Source: Mesorhizobium amorphae
GTDB lineage: Bacteria; Pseudomonadota; Alphaproteobacteria; Rhizobiales; Rhizobiaceae
Reading direction: 5' to 3'
DNA: 64,000 bases
Assembly: GCF_014843845.1 (NCBI RefSeq)
Contig: NZ_JHQS01000128.1
Location: 31,760-95,759, forward strand
The notes under the pieces were generated by a model that was given only the letters and a program-made list of their open reading frames with translations, was not told the origin of the DNA and searched no databases. The position numbers were made by a program, and so were the translations under genes. Position 1 is the stretch's first letter. Each line of letters opens with the position of its first letter. Shown here piece after piece: positions 49,653 through 58,119 of the stretch.

Positions 49653-51210
49653 CGGCCGAGAGGCTCAGCGCCAGCACCTCGCGCGTCTTGGCCGGATCGA
49701 TGATGCCGTCGTCCCAAAGCCTCGCTGAGGAGTAGAGCGGATGTCCCTCATGCTCGTATTTCATCAGGATCGGCTTCCTGAATTTTGCTTCCTCTTCGGC
49801 GCTCCACTCTCCGCCCTTGCGCTCGATGCCCTCGCGCTTGACCATGGCCAGTACCGTCGCCGCCTGTTCGCCGCCCATCACCGAGATGCGGGCGTTCGGC
49901 CACATCCACAGGAAGCGCGGTGAATAGGCGCGGCCGCACATGCCGTAATTGCCAGCGCCGAACGAGCCGCCGATAATCATGGTCACCTTCGGCACCTTGG
50001 CGGTGGCGACCGCCATGACCAGCTTGGCGCCGTCCTTGGCGATGCCGCCGGCCTCGTATTTTCGCCCGACCATGAAGCCGGTGATGTTCTGCAGGAACAC
50101 CAGCGGGATCTTGCGCTGGCAGCACAGCTCGATGAAATGCGCGCCCTTCAGTGCGCTTTCGGAAAACAAGACACCATTGTTGGCGATGATGCCGACCGGC
50201 ATGCCGTGCAGATGGGCAAAGCCGGTGACCAAAGTGGTTCCGTAGTTCTGCTTGAACTCGTCGAACTCCGAACCGTCGACGACACGAGCGATTACCTCGC
50301 GCACATCATAGGGCTGGCGCAGATCTGTCGGCACGATGCCGTAGAGCTCATGCGGATCGTGAAGCGGTGGAATCGATTTCTGTAAGTTCAGGCTTACGGC
50401 CTTGTTCCGATTCAGGTTCTTGACGATGCGCCGGCAAATGGCCAGCGCGTGTTCGTCGTCCATGGCGTAGTGGTCGGCAACGCCGGAGAGTCGCGTGTGC
50501 ACATCGGCACCGCCAAGATCCTCGGCGCTGACGTCCTCGCCGGTGGCGGCCTTCACCAGCGGCGGGCCGCCGAGGAAAATGGTCGCCTGGTTGCGCACCA
50601 TGATCGTCTCGTCCGACATCGCCGGCACATAGGCGCCGCCCGCCGTGCACGAACCCATGACACAGGCGATCTGCGGAATGCCCGCCGCCGACATGTTGGC
50701 CTGGTTGTAGAAGATGCGACCGAAATGCTCGCGATCGGGGAACACCTCGTCCTGGTTGGGCAAATTGGCGCCGCCGCTGTCGACCAGATAGACGCAGGGC
50801 AGATTGTTCTGCAGCGCGATCTCCTGCGCGCGCAGATGCTTCTTGACCGTCAGCGGGTAGTAGGTGCCGCCCTTCACCGTGGCGTCGTTGACGACGACCA
50901 TGACCTCGGTGCCCTCGACGCGGCCAACACCGGCGATGAGGCCGGCCGCGGCGATCTCCTCGCCATACATCGACCACGCCGCGAACTGGCCGATCTCTAG
51001 GAAGGGCGAGCCGGTGTCGAGGAGTTGCGCCAGCCGCTCGCGCGGCAGGAGTTTGCCTCGGCCCTGGTGGCGCTCTCGTGCCTCCTCCGAGCCGCCGCGC
51101 TCGACACTCGCCGCCTTCTCGGAAATATCGGCGACGAGCGCGCGCATGCGCTCGGCATTGGTGCGGAAGGTGTCGGAGGAGGGGGAGATCTGGGTTTGCA
51201 GTGTGGCCAC
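49603..51210 (-). CDS. mccB: 3-methylcrotonyl-CoA carboxylase beta (carboxyltransferase) subunit
   Basis: I choose the GTG at 51210 (reading MATLQTQISPSSDTF) because GAGGAAG lies just before it; an upstream GTG at 51222 would add four residues. The 535-residue subunit has the two crotonase-like carboxyltransferase halves: VYLVDSGGANLPNQDEVFP, IACVMGSCTAGGAYVPAMSD, QATIFLGGPPLVKAATGEDV, FLQNITGFMVGRKYEAGGIA and MIIGGSFGAGNYGMCGRAYS. It transfers CO2 from biotin on MccA to 3-methylcrotonyl-CoA. It lies downstream of ivd on the same strand, with an opposite-strand gene between them. Confidence 0.93.
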   Translation of the reverse strand: MATLQTQISPSSDTFRTNAERMRALVADISEKAASVERGGSEEARERHQGRGKLLPRERLAQLLDTGSPFLEIGQFAAWSMYGEEIAAAGLIAGVGRVEGTEVMVVVNDATVKGGTYYPLTVKKHLRAQEIALQNNLPCVYLVDSGGANLPNQDEVFPDREHFGRIFYNQANMSAAGIPQIACVMGSCTAGGAYVPAMSDETIMVRNQATIFLGGPPLVKAATGEDVSAEDLGGADVHTRLSGVADHYAMDDEHALAICRRIVKNLNRNKAVSLNLQKSIPPLHDPHELYGIVPTDLRQPYDVREVIARVVDGSEFDEFKQNYGTTLVTGFAHLHGMPVGIIANNGVLFSESALKGAHFIELCCQRKIPLVFLQNITGFMVGRKYEAGGIAKDGAKLVMAVATAKVPKVTMIIGGSFGAGNYGMCGRAYSPRFLWMWPNARISVMGGEQAATVLAMVKREGIERKGGEWSAEEEAKFRKPILMKYEHEGHPLYSSARLWDDGIIDPAKTREVLALSLSAALNAEIEETRFGVFRM

Positions 51211-51455
51211 GTTCTTCCTCACACCTCTTGATGCCGCAGGGGAACCAGTGTAACAGCCCGCGCCCGGGTGCTGCGTGCCAAGCGCGGCATCTTTTGTACA
51301 AGTGACACCCTCAGGAGGCGACGATGAAAGGCATGCGCATGCGTTTCACCAGATGTCTTCCTTCGGCCATGGCCTGACGCCGCCGAAGGGCGGCCTTCCA
51401 CGTCCCGGATTTGAGCAAGAGGAACACTGCGCCTTGAAGCGCCGTGGGTGTCAAA

Positions 51456-51848
51456 ATGTATTTGCGGTTTGTAACGCCGCTGATCCATCCGAAGAGCCGG
51501 GTGGAGACCGGCTTCTTTCACGCGGCCTGGTATCTGCACGATATCGGCTGCCCTGACTGGATTCATGGCGAACTGGAGGACCAGTTCGGATGGTTCAATC
51601 AGTATCTGCCTATTCCGGGCAGGGTCGGCCGGCATTTCAAGCGCCGCAATTCGATCTGGGGCATCTGCAGGTTCAAACCGGACGCCAGGGAAGCGATCAG
51701 CCGCGCGCGCTATTGCGCCTGGCTGATAGAGGAGGGTGGCTTGCCGGTGCGCTCGATCACGTCGGCGCGCCAGCGCGAGGTGCTGTGGCGCGATGCGCAC
51801 CAGATCGTCGCCAAGCCAACCGATGACCTGCCCAAGGCATTCGGCTGA
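51456..51848 (+). CDS. conserved hypothetical protein (130 residues)
   Basis: ATG 51456 begins MYLRFVTPLIHPKSRVETGF; an in-frame GTG four codons earlier is possible. The protein is rich in aromatic residues: FHAAWYLHDIGCPDWIHGEL, FGWFNQYLPIPGRVGRHFKR and NSIWGICRFKPDAREAISRA. There is no signal peptide or membrane segment. I do not recognise a domain. It lies on the plus strand between the minus-strand genes ivd and mccB (18 bases from ivd), so it is antisense to any ivd-mccB read-through transcript. Confidence 0.72.
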   Translation: MYLRFVTPLIHPKSRVETGFFHAAWYLHDIGCPDWIHGELEDQFGWFNQYLPIPGRVGRHFKRRNSIWGICRFKPDAREAISRARYCAWLIEEGGLPVRSITSARQREVLWRDAHQIVAKPTDDLPKAFG

Positions 51849-51865
51849 AGCGGCGGAGGGGGACA

Positions 51866-53029
51866 TCACGCCCCCTCCGCCATGATCTCGCGTCCGATCA
51901 GCCAGCGGCGGATTTCGCTGGTGCCGGCGCCGATCTCGTAGAGCTTGGCGTCGCGCAAAAGCCGGCCGGTCGGATAGTCGTTGATATAGCCATTACCGCC
52001 GAGCAGCTGCAGCGCGTCGAGCGCCATCTGAGTCGCCTTTTCGGCGGCAAACAGCACGCAGCCGGCGGCGTCCTTGCGGGTGGTCTGACCGCGGTCGCAG
52101 GCGGCGGCCACGGCATAGACGTAGGCGCGCGCGGCACTCATCACCGTGTACATGTCGGCCAGCTTGCCTTGCACCAACTGGAACTCGCCAATCGCCTGGC
52201 CGAATTGCTTGCGCTCGTGTACGTAAGGGATCGCCACGTCGAGGCAGGCCGCCATCAGCCCGATCGGGCCGCCGGCAAGCACCGTGCGCTCATAGTCGAG
52301 GCCCGACATCAGCACCTCGACGCCGCGTCCTTCCTCATGCAGCACATTGTCGAACGGCACCTCGACATTTTCGAACACCAACTCGCCGGTATTCGAGCCG
52401 CGCATGCCGAACTTGTCGAGCTTTTGCGCCACCGAAAAACCGGCCATTGTCTTCTCGACGATGAAAGCGGTTATGCCGCGCGAATGGCGCTCCGGATCGG
52501 TCTTGGCATAGACCACCAGGGTCTCGGCATCCGGACCGTTGGTGATCCACATTTTCGAGCCGTTCAGCACATAGCGGTCGTTGCGCTTTTCGGCGCGCAG
52601 CCTGAGCGACACGACGTCCGAGCCGGCGCCGGATTCCGACATTGCGAGAGCACCAACTTTATCGCCGCTGCAGAGCGGCGGCAGATATTTCTCCTTCTGC
52701 GCCGGTGTCGCCCAGCGATTGATCTGGTTGACGCACAGGTTGGAATGGGCGCCGTAGGAGAGACCGACCGAGGCCGAGGCGCGCGAGATCTCCTCCACCG
52801 CGATCACATGGGCAAGATAGCCCATGCCGCTGCCGCCGAAATCGGGATCGGCGGTGATGCCGAGCAGGCCGAGCGCGCCGAGTTCGGCCCACAGATGCGC
52901 CGGGAATTCGTTCGAGCGGTCGATCTCGGCCGCGATCGGCGCGATCCTGTCCTGGGCGAAGCGCCGCACCAGGTCGCGCAGCGCCTCGATGTCTTCGTCA
53001 AGCCCGAAGCTGAGCGTGTTCGTGTACAT
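51866..53029 (-). CDS. ivd: isovaleryl-CoA dehydrogenase
   Basis: ATG at 53029, behind GGGGAGGAACGGC, gives 387 residues. The acyl-CoA dehydrogenase fold is clear: NEFPAHLWAELGALGLLGIT, ALAMSESGAGSDVVSLRLRA, KMWITNGPDAETLVVYAKTD, FGMRGSNTGELVFENVEVPF, and the C-terminal QLLGGNGYINDYPTGRLLRD. The catalytic Glu lies in GLDYERTVLAGGP, the position typical of isovaleryl-CoA dehydrogenase. It oxidises isovaleryl-CoA to 3-methylcrotonyl-CoA, the substrate of MccAB, passing electrons to ETF. Its 5' end overlaps the regulator gene by 32 bases. Confidence 0.93.
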   Translation of the reverse strand: MYTNTLSFGLDEDIEALRDLVRRFAQDRIAPIAAEIDRSNEFPAHLWAELGALGLLGITADPDFGGSGMGYLAHVIAVEEISRASASVGLSYGAHSNLCVNQINRWATPAQKEKYLPPLCSGDKVGALAMSESGAGSDVVSLRLRAEKRNDRYVLNGSKMWITNGPDAETLVVYAKTDPERHSRGITAFIVEKTMAGFSVAQKLDKFGMRGSNTGELVFENVEVPFDNVLHEEGRGVEVLMSGLDYERTVLAGGPIGLMAACLDVAIPYVHERKQFGQAIGEFQLVQGKLADMYTVMSAARAYVYAVAAACDRGQTTRKDAAGCVLFAAEKATQMALDALQLLGGNGYINDYPTGRLLRDAKLYEIGAGTSEIRRWLIGREIMAEGA

Positions 53030-53648
53030 GCCGTTCCTCCCCGGTACCAGTGTCGATCCTCGCGCCAACGAGGCGCATTGTCATCGAAAGATATGACGCC
53101 GTGACCTCGGCGACCGACAGCCGCTCGCCCGGCCGGAACCAGACGATGACGCCGGTCATCATCTGGATCAGCGCCATGGCGGTCAGGCCGGTGTCGTCGA
53201 TGTCGAAGACGCCCGTCTCCACGCCGTCGCGCAGGACGGCGCGCAGTTCCTTTTCGTAAGCTGTGCGCATGCGCAGGATCTGCGTCAGGCGCTCATGCGA
53301 CAGGCTGCGCAGCTCCATGTTGGAGACATGCGTGGCGTGGCGGCGTTCGATGTGGAAGGCGATGTGGTTCCGGACATAGGCGGCGAGCCTCCGCGCAGGG
53401 TCGGCAGTTGTCGGGCGTGCCGCCTCCCACGCTGCGCTCAGCCCCTCCATGTGCTCGCGCATCAGCGTGAACAGCAGGTCTTCCTTGGTCGGAAAATAGC
53501 GGTAGAGCGCGGCTGCCTGTACGCCGACCTCGGCGGCCAACTGGCGCATCGACATCGCTTCGTAGCCGAAGCGCGCGATCAGGCTGACCGCCGCCTCGCG
53601 GACGGCAGCCTCGGTCTTTTCGCCATCGGAACCGGTCGTGCGGGCCAT
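52998..53648 (-). CDS. TetR-family regulator of the leucine-degradation genes
   Basis: ATG at 53648 (GATGAGGTGAGC before it) gives 216 residues; an upstream in-frame Met is less likely. The helix-turn-helix is seen in AAVSLIARFGYEAMSMRQLA with AAALYRYFPTKEDLLFTLM. The C-terminal ligand domain contains RRHATHVSNMELRSLSHERL and a hydrophobic MALIQMMTGVIVWFRPGE. The gene overlaps the ivd 5' end by 32 bases, so both come from one promoter and the protein probably represses its own operon until an acyl-CoA intermediate appears. An AT-rich stretch at about 53669-53696 (aaacaaacgttcaatta) is the likely promoter/operator. Confidence 0.87.
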   Translation of the reverse strand: MARTTGSDGEKTEAAVREAAVSLIARFGYEAMSMRQLAAEVGVQAAALYRYFPTKEDLLFTLMREHMEGLSAAWEAARPTTADPARRLAAYVRNHIAFHIERRHATHVSNMELRSLSHERLTQILRMRTAYEKELRAVLRDGVETGVFDIDDTGLTAMALIQMMTGVIVWFRPGERLSVAEVTASYLSMTMRLVGARIDTGTGEERHVHEHAQLRA

Positions 53649-53719
53649 GCTCACCTCATCGAGGCAAATAATAAAACAAACGTTCAATTAATTCAAGGGT
53701 GCGCAATCGCGTGCCCTGT

Positions 53720-54004
53720 TCACACAACGATCGTGAAGCTCGTTGGCGCGTTCCAGGAGCTGAGTTCCTCGACGTCGACGCGCGTAACCGATGCGCCCGC
53801 CGGGCCGATCCAAAGGCGTTGGACCATCGACGAGACCGCGGCTTCGGTTCCGGCCATCCGTGCCGTCACTGAGCCATCGATTTCGTTGCGCACCCAGCCC
53901 GTAAGACCGAGTTGGGTGGCCTCGCTTCGTGCCCAGACCCTGTAGCTGACGCCTTGCACTCTACCGTAAACGCGTGCCTGCACGGCCCTTTGCCGATCGT
54001 TCAT
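53720..54004 (-). CDS. acyP: acylphosphatase
   Basis: ATG at 54004 gives 94 residues, the normal family length; an upstream Met would add 12. The signature loop YGRVQGVSYRVWARSEA carries the phosphate-binding Arg22, and GWVRNEIDGSV carries Asn40, which positions the catalytic water. It hydrolyses carboxyl phosphates such as acetyl phosphate or 1,3-bisphosphoglycerate in the cytoplasm. It is a single gene, divergent from the MarR regulator. Confidence 0.95.
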   Translation of the reverse strand: MNDRQRAVQARVYGRVQGVSYRVWARSEATQLGLTGWVRNEIDGSVTARMAGTEAAVSSMVQRLWIGPAGASVTRVDVEELSSWNAPTSFTIVV

Positions 54005-54143
54005 CGCTCGCCCCGAAGCGTCTCCATGCACTGTGGACATGAATCTGGCGCTTCACCCGGCGAATGCAAGCGGCTTCCAACGGGATTGCGTGGGCTGAGC
54101 GCTCGCGCTCTGGTCTGCGGATGTATGACATGATCCAATAAAT

Positions 54144-54164
54144 AGTTGACTTGATCAAATAACT
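54144..54164. promoter_or_regulatory. palindromic operator candidate upstream of marR gene
   Basis: The 21-base sequence agttgac-ttgatcaa-ataact is an almost perfect dyad centred on ttgatcaa, with agtt/aact ends. It lies 45 bases before the MarR start, in an AT-rich patch, and a related half-site (tgatccaa) lies at 54131-54138. MarR proteins commonly bind such dyads and repress their own genes. The link to this regulator is inferred from position. Confidence 0.55.
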
Positions 54165-54209
54165 GGAGATGAATTCAACGGCGGATATCAACCTGCGGAA
54201 GGGCCTGAC

Positions 54210-54743
54210 ATGCCGGTCGAGCGAAATGCCCTGGTCGGCGACATCCGCCGCTTCAACCGGTTCTATACCGGCCTGATCGGGTTGCTCGACGAGACCTTGA
54301 CGCACAGCGCCTATACGCTGACCGAGGCGCGGGTGCTGTTCGAACTGGATCGCAGGTCGGGCGCTTCTGCTGCCGATACAGGTGGCACGGCGGGTTTTCT
54401 TGCGCGGATGTTCCATCTCGATATCGGCCCAGCGGCCTCCGAAATGGCCGGCGAACTTCGGCTCGAACCGACTTATCTCACACGTATCCTGCGAAAATTC
54501 GCGGCTGCCGGCCTGACCGAAATACGCGCCGACCCAAACGACCGGCGCCGCCGCCTGTCCCTGACGGCCCGTGGCAATCAGGCATTGGCAAAGTTGCAGA
54601 TGACGGCGAACCAAGACCTCGCCCGGCTGACGGCCGGCCTGACCGATGACGAAGCCCTGCAGCTTTCAGACGCGTTGAAACGGGTCACGCGCCTGCTCGG
54701 CGGCGACATGGGTGAAACCGCAACGAGCGGAAATCGCCAATAG
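54210..54743 (+). CDS. MarR-family transcriptional regulator
   Basis: The 177-residue protein has the MarR winged helix: RFYTGLIGLLDETLTHSAYT, LTEARVLFELDRRSGAS, MAGELRLEPTYLTRILRKFA and the wing EIRADPNDRRRRLSLTARG. An insert between the first helices (residues about 50-70, Gly/Ala-rich) makes it a little longer than usual. GGAAGGG precedes the ATG. It lies convergent to the type I secretion operon and divergent from acyP. The palindrome at 54144 suggests autoregulation; its ligand is unknown. Confidence 0.9.
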   Translation: MPVERNALVGDIRRFNRFYTGLIGLLDETLTHSAYTLTEARVLFELDRRSGASAADTGGTAGFLARMFHLDIGPAASEMAGELRLEPTYLTRILRKFAAAGLTEIRADPNDRRRRLSLTARGNQALAKLQMTANQDLARLTAGLTDDEALQLSDALKRVTRLLGGDMGETATSGNRQ

Positions 54744-54792
54744 GCATGCCGCTTGGCGAGTGCGCGCGCGCTCCCGAAAGTCGGGCCATGCG

Positions 54793-56226
54793 CTAGTCGC
54801 CGCGAAACGCCCGGCTGGCCTGGTCGGTCAACGGCTTGAGCAGATAGGAAAGCACCGTGCGGTCGGTGGTCCTGAGAAAAACCTCGGTCGGCATGCCTGG
54901 CTTCAGCTCCAGCGGGCCTGCCTCTTGGAGGCTCCTGGCCGACAGCACGATGCGCACGGCATAGTAGGAGATACCGGCCTTCTGGTCTTCGATGAGATCG
55001 GGCGAGATGCGGTCCACCTCGCCTTCGACCTCCGGCGTCGTCTGCTGGCTGAATGCCGAAAGGCGAAGCGTCGCCGGCTGTCCGATGCGCAGTTGGTCGA
55101 TGTCCTGAGGGGCGACACGCGCCTCGACCACCAGCGCGTCGGCCGTCGGCACGATCTGCATGATCGCTTCGCCGGGCGAGATGACGCCGCCGACCGTATG
55201 GATTGCCAGCTGGTGCACCCGGCCGGATTGCGGTGCGCGGATGTCGATCTGCTTCAGCGATTGCTGGGCCGCGATCTGGCGCTCGCGCAGCTCGCTCGCC
55301 TTGGCGTCTATCTCGCGCAGCTCGCTTGCCACCTCGCTGCGCATGTCCTGCTCGATCTGGATGATCGCCAGTTCCGTCTCGCTGATGCGTCCGCGCGTCT
55401 GCGCGGCCGCGGCGGTCAGCTGGCCATCCTCGCCGTCGAGCCGTGCCTGGGCGCGCTCGCGTTCGGCCAGCCGCGAAATCGGCACCAGCTTCTTCTTCCA
55501 CAGGTCCCGCATGCCCTGCAGTTCGACCTTGGTGAGCGCGATTTCCTGGAGCTTGCTCTTCTGCTGGGCTTCGATACCGGCGATCTCCTGCCGGAATTGC
55601 ACGATGCGCTCGCGCAACTGTGAGACCTGGCCGTCGCGCGCCTGGCGCCGCAAGGCAAACAGCTTGTTCTCGCCGTCGATCAGTTCGGCGATCTTGGGCT
55701 CGGCTGCGCGTGCCGCAAGCTGTTCGGGATAAGCGACCGCTGTGACGCCATCGCGTTCGGCCATCAGCCTGGCGCGGCGGGCAGACAGCTCGTCGAGGCC
55801 GTTGTCGACGATGGCCAGATTGGCACGCGCAACCGTGTCGTCGAGCCGCACCAGCACGTCGCCGGCCGCGACCATGCTGCCATTCTTCACATTCAGCGCG
55901 CCGACCACGCCGCCTTGCGGATGCTGGACCGATTTGACGTTGGAATCGACGACCAGATGGCCGGCCGCGACCACGGCGCCGGAAAGATTGCTTGTCACCG
56001 CCCAAAGGCCGAGCCCGCCGACCAGAACGAAGGCAGCGATGCCGCCCAGCCTCACATTGCGGTCGATGGCGCGCCGCAACCGCTGCTGTTGCGGCGACGC
56101 GGCCTCGTCCGGCTTTGCTCCCTTGTCGAGGAAGGCAAGCGCCATCGACCTTGCGCGCAACGCCAGGCCCTTGGCCGTATGCAGGCCCTCCGTTGCAAAG
56201 CCGGGCATTGCAAGCGCCATCTTCAT
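54793..56226 (-). CDS. type I secretion membrane-fusion (HlyD/PrsE-type) protein
   Basis: The 477-residue adaptor has a cytoplasmic N-terminus, one membrane helix (GGIAAFVLVGGLGLWAVTSN near residue 58), a lipoyl-like barrel (VKSVQHPQGGVVGALNVKNG), long coiled-coil helices (residues about 150-300) and the conserved C-terminal part (APQDIDQLRIGQPATLRLSA, LELKPGMPTEVFLRTTDRTV, LLKPLTDQASRAFR). It bridges the inner-membrane ABC exporter to an outer-membrane TolC. It overlaps the exporter gene by four bases. It resembles PrsE of rhizobia. No tolC gene is nearby, as is usual. Confidence 0.92.
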   Translation of the reverse strand: MKMALAMPGFATEGLHTAKGLALRARSMALAFLDKGAKPDEAASPQQQRLRRAIDRNVRLGGIAAFVLVGGLGLWAVTSNLSGAVVAAGHLVVDSNVKSVQHPQGGVVGALNVKNGSMVAAGDVLVRLDDTVARANLAIVDNGLDELSARRARLMAERDGVTAVAYPEQLAARAAEPKIAELIDGENKLFALRRQARDGQVSQLRERIVQFRQEIAGIEAQQKSKLQEIALTKVELQGMRDLWKKKLVPISRLAERERAQARLDGEDGQLTAAAAQTRGRISETELAIIQIEQDMRSEVASELREIDAKASELRERQIAAQQSLKQIDIRAPQSGRVHQLAIHTVGGVISPGEAIMQIVPTADALVVEARVAPQDIDQLRIGQPATLRLSAFSQQTTPEVEGEVDRISPDLIEDQKAGISYYAVRIVLSARSLQEAGPLELKPGMPTEVFLRTTDRTVLSYLLKPLTDQASRAFRGD

Positions 56227-57965
56227 CCCGCCGTTCCCACCGCATGCAGCGGCACGGCCGCGGGCTTCAGCGCCTGTCGCGCTATCTCGCTCTTCGGGCC
56301 AAAGGCCTGCTGCCTGCCGCCGCCGAGCACCAGCAGATGGTCCAGTGCGGCAAGCGCGCTCGGCCGGTGCGCCACCACGATGGCGATGCCGCCGCGCGCC
56401 TTGATGCCTTCGATGGCTTGCGTCAGGGCCTGGTCGCCGGCGGCGTCGAGGTTGGAATTCGGTTCGTCGAGCACGACCAGGAACGGATCGCCGAACAGCG
56501 CGCGCGCCAATGCCACACGCTGGCGCTGGCCGGCCGAAAGTGCCGCTCCGCTTTCGCCGATTTCCGTCCGATAGCCTTCGGGCAGGCGCAAGATCATTTC
56601 ATGGACGCCGGCGGCCCGCGCCGCCGCGATGATCGTCTCCGGCACGGCATCGTCGTCGAAACGCGCAATGTTCTGGCCGACCGTGCCGGCGAACAGTTCG
56701 ACGTCCTGCGGCAGGTAGCCGATATGGCGGCCGAGCGAGCGCGCCGGCCATTGCTCGAGGGCCGCACCGTCGAGCCGGACCTTGCCGCGCATCACCGGCC
56801 ACACGCCGACCAGCGCGCGCGCCAGCGAGGATTTCCCGGAGCCGCTTGGGCCGATCACGCCAACGCCCGATCCGGCGCGCAGCGAGAATTCGACGTCCTG
56901 CACCACCAGGCGCCGGTCGCCGGGGGCCACGACGCTGATGCTCTCGACCGAGAGCTCGCCGGTCGGGGCAGGCAGCTCCATCCCGCTCTCCAATGCCGGG
57001 AGCGCCGCAAACAAATCGTCCAGGCGCCGCCAGCTCTGGCGGGCGTTGAGGAAGCCCTTCCAATGCGCAATGACAAGCTCGATAGGCGCCAGCGCGCGTG
57101 ACGTGAGGATTGAGCTGGCGATGATGATCCCGGGCGTCGCCTGCTGGTGGATGACCAGATAGGCGCCGAGCGCCAGCACCATCGACTGCAGCATCATGCG
57201 CAGGATGCGTGACACCGCGCCCAGCCCGCTTGTCAGGTCGCTGGCGTGCTCCTGCGCCTCGCGAAAGCCGGCATTGGCCCGGCTCCAGCGTCCAGCCAGC
57301 CTCTCGCCCATGCCCATTGCGGCCAGTACCTCGGCGTTGCGGGTGCTCGACTGCGCGATCGCGCTGCGGCTGGTGCTGAACCTCGACATCACCTTGGTCG
57401 GCCCGCGAACCAGACGGTCGGTGAGCACCGTCAGCGACACCAGCAGAAGGGCGCCGATGAGCGCTGCGACACCGATCCATGGGTGGAAGAGAAAACAGAT
57501 CACCACATAGAGCGGCATCCATGGCAGGTCGAACAGGGCGGCGGGGCCCGGGCCGGAGAGGAAGCCGCTCACCTGGTCGAGATCGCGCAGCGCCTGCAGC
57601 CCTTCGCCACGGTCGCGCGTGCGCAGCGGCAGGCGCACCACGCAGCCGAAGACGCGGCTGGAGATAGTCTCCTCGATGCCGGCGCCTATGCGCGTCAGCA
57701 CCCGTGCCCGCACCGCTTCGAGAATGCCCTGAAAGACGTAGAGCACGGCCACCAGGATGATCAGCGCCACCAGCGTGGGCACGCTGCGGCTGGGCAGCAC
57801 GCGGTCATAGACCTGCAGCATGAACAGCGAGCCGGAAAGCATCAGCACGTTGATCAGGCCGCTGAAACCGGCAACGGCAACATAGGCACGCCGGAAGGAG
57901 GCAAGAGCCTCCCGCAGCTCGGAGCGAGCCTTGCGGTTCGGGTCTGGCGAAAACGGATGAAACAA
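56223..57965 (-). CDS. type I secretion ABC exporter (PrsD-type)
   Basis: The 580-residue half-transporter has six membrane helices (for example AYVAVAGFSGLINVLMLSGS) and a nucleotide-binding domain with Walker A GVIGPSGSGKSSLARAL, signature LSAGQRQRVALARAL, Walker B FLVVLDEPNSNLDA and H-loop IVVAHRPSAL. It lacks an N-terminal C39 peptidase, as in exporters of proteins with uncleaved C-terminal signals. It is followed by the HlyD gene with a four-base overlap and preceded, 155 bases up, by a CAP-domain gene, its probable cargo. The order cargo, exporter, adaptor is a complete inner-membrane type I system. Confidence 0.93.
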   Translation of the reverse strand: MFHPFSPDPNRKARSELREALASFRRAYVAVAGFSGLINVLMLSGSLFMLQVYDRVLPSRSVPTLVALIILVAVLYVFQGILEAVRARVLTRIGAGIEETISSRVFGCVVRLPLRTRDRGEGLQALRDLDQVSGFLSGPGPAALFDLPWMPLYVVICFLFHPWIGVAALIGALLLVSLTVLTDRLVRGPTKVMSRFSTSRSAIAQSSTRNAEVLAAMGMGERLAGRWSRANAGFREAQEHASDLTSGLGAVSRILRMMLQSMVLALGAYLVIHQQATPGIIIASSILTSRALAPIELVIAHWKGFLNARQSWRRLDDLFAALPALESGMELPAPTGELSVESISVVAPGDRRLVVQDVEFSLRAGSGVGVIGPSGSGKSSLARALVGVWPVMRGKVRLDGAALEQWPARSLGRHIGYLPQDVELFAGTVGQNIARFDDDAVPETIIAAARAAGVHEMILRLPEGYRTEIGESGAALSAGQRQRVALARALFGDPFLVVLDEPNSNLDAAGDQALTQAIEGIKARGGIAIVVAHRPSALAALDHLLVLGGGRQQAFGPKSEIARQALKPAAVPLHAVGTAG

Positions 57966-58119
57966 GTATCTTTCCCTCGACTATGCCCGGCCATCGTCAT
58001 CTGGCGGTTCCGAATCCGAACGCTGACGCCGTCAGAATGGCTGGGGCGTCAAATCTCCTTCAAATTCGCGGCGGCCCGCGCCTGAAGCACGGACCGCCAG
58101 GCAATCTTGCAGTTCGCTG

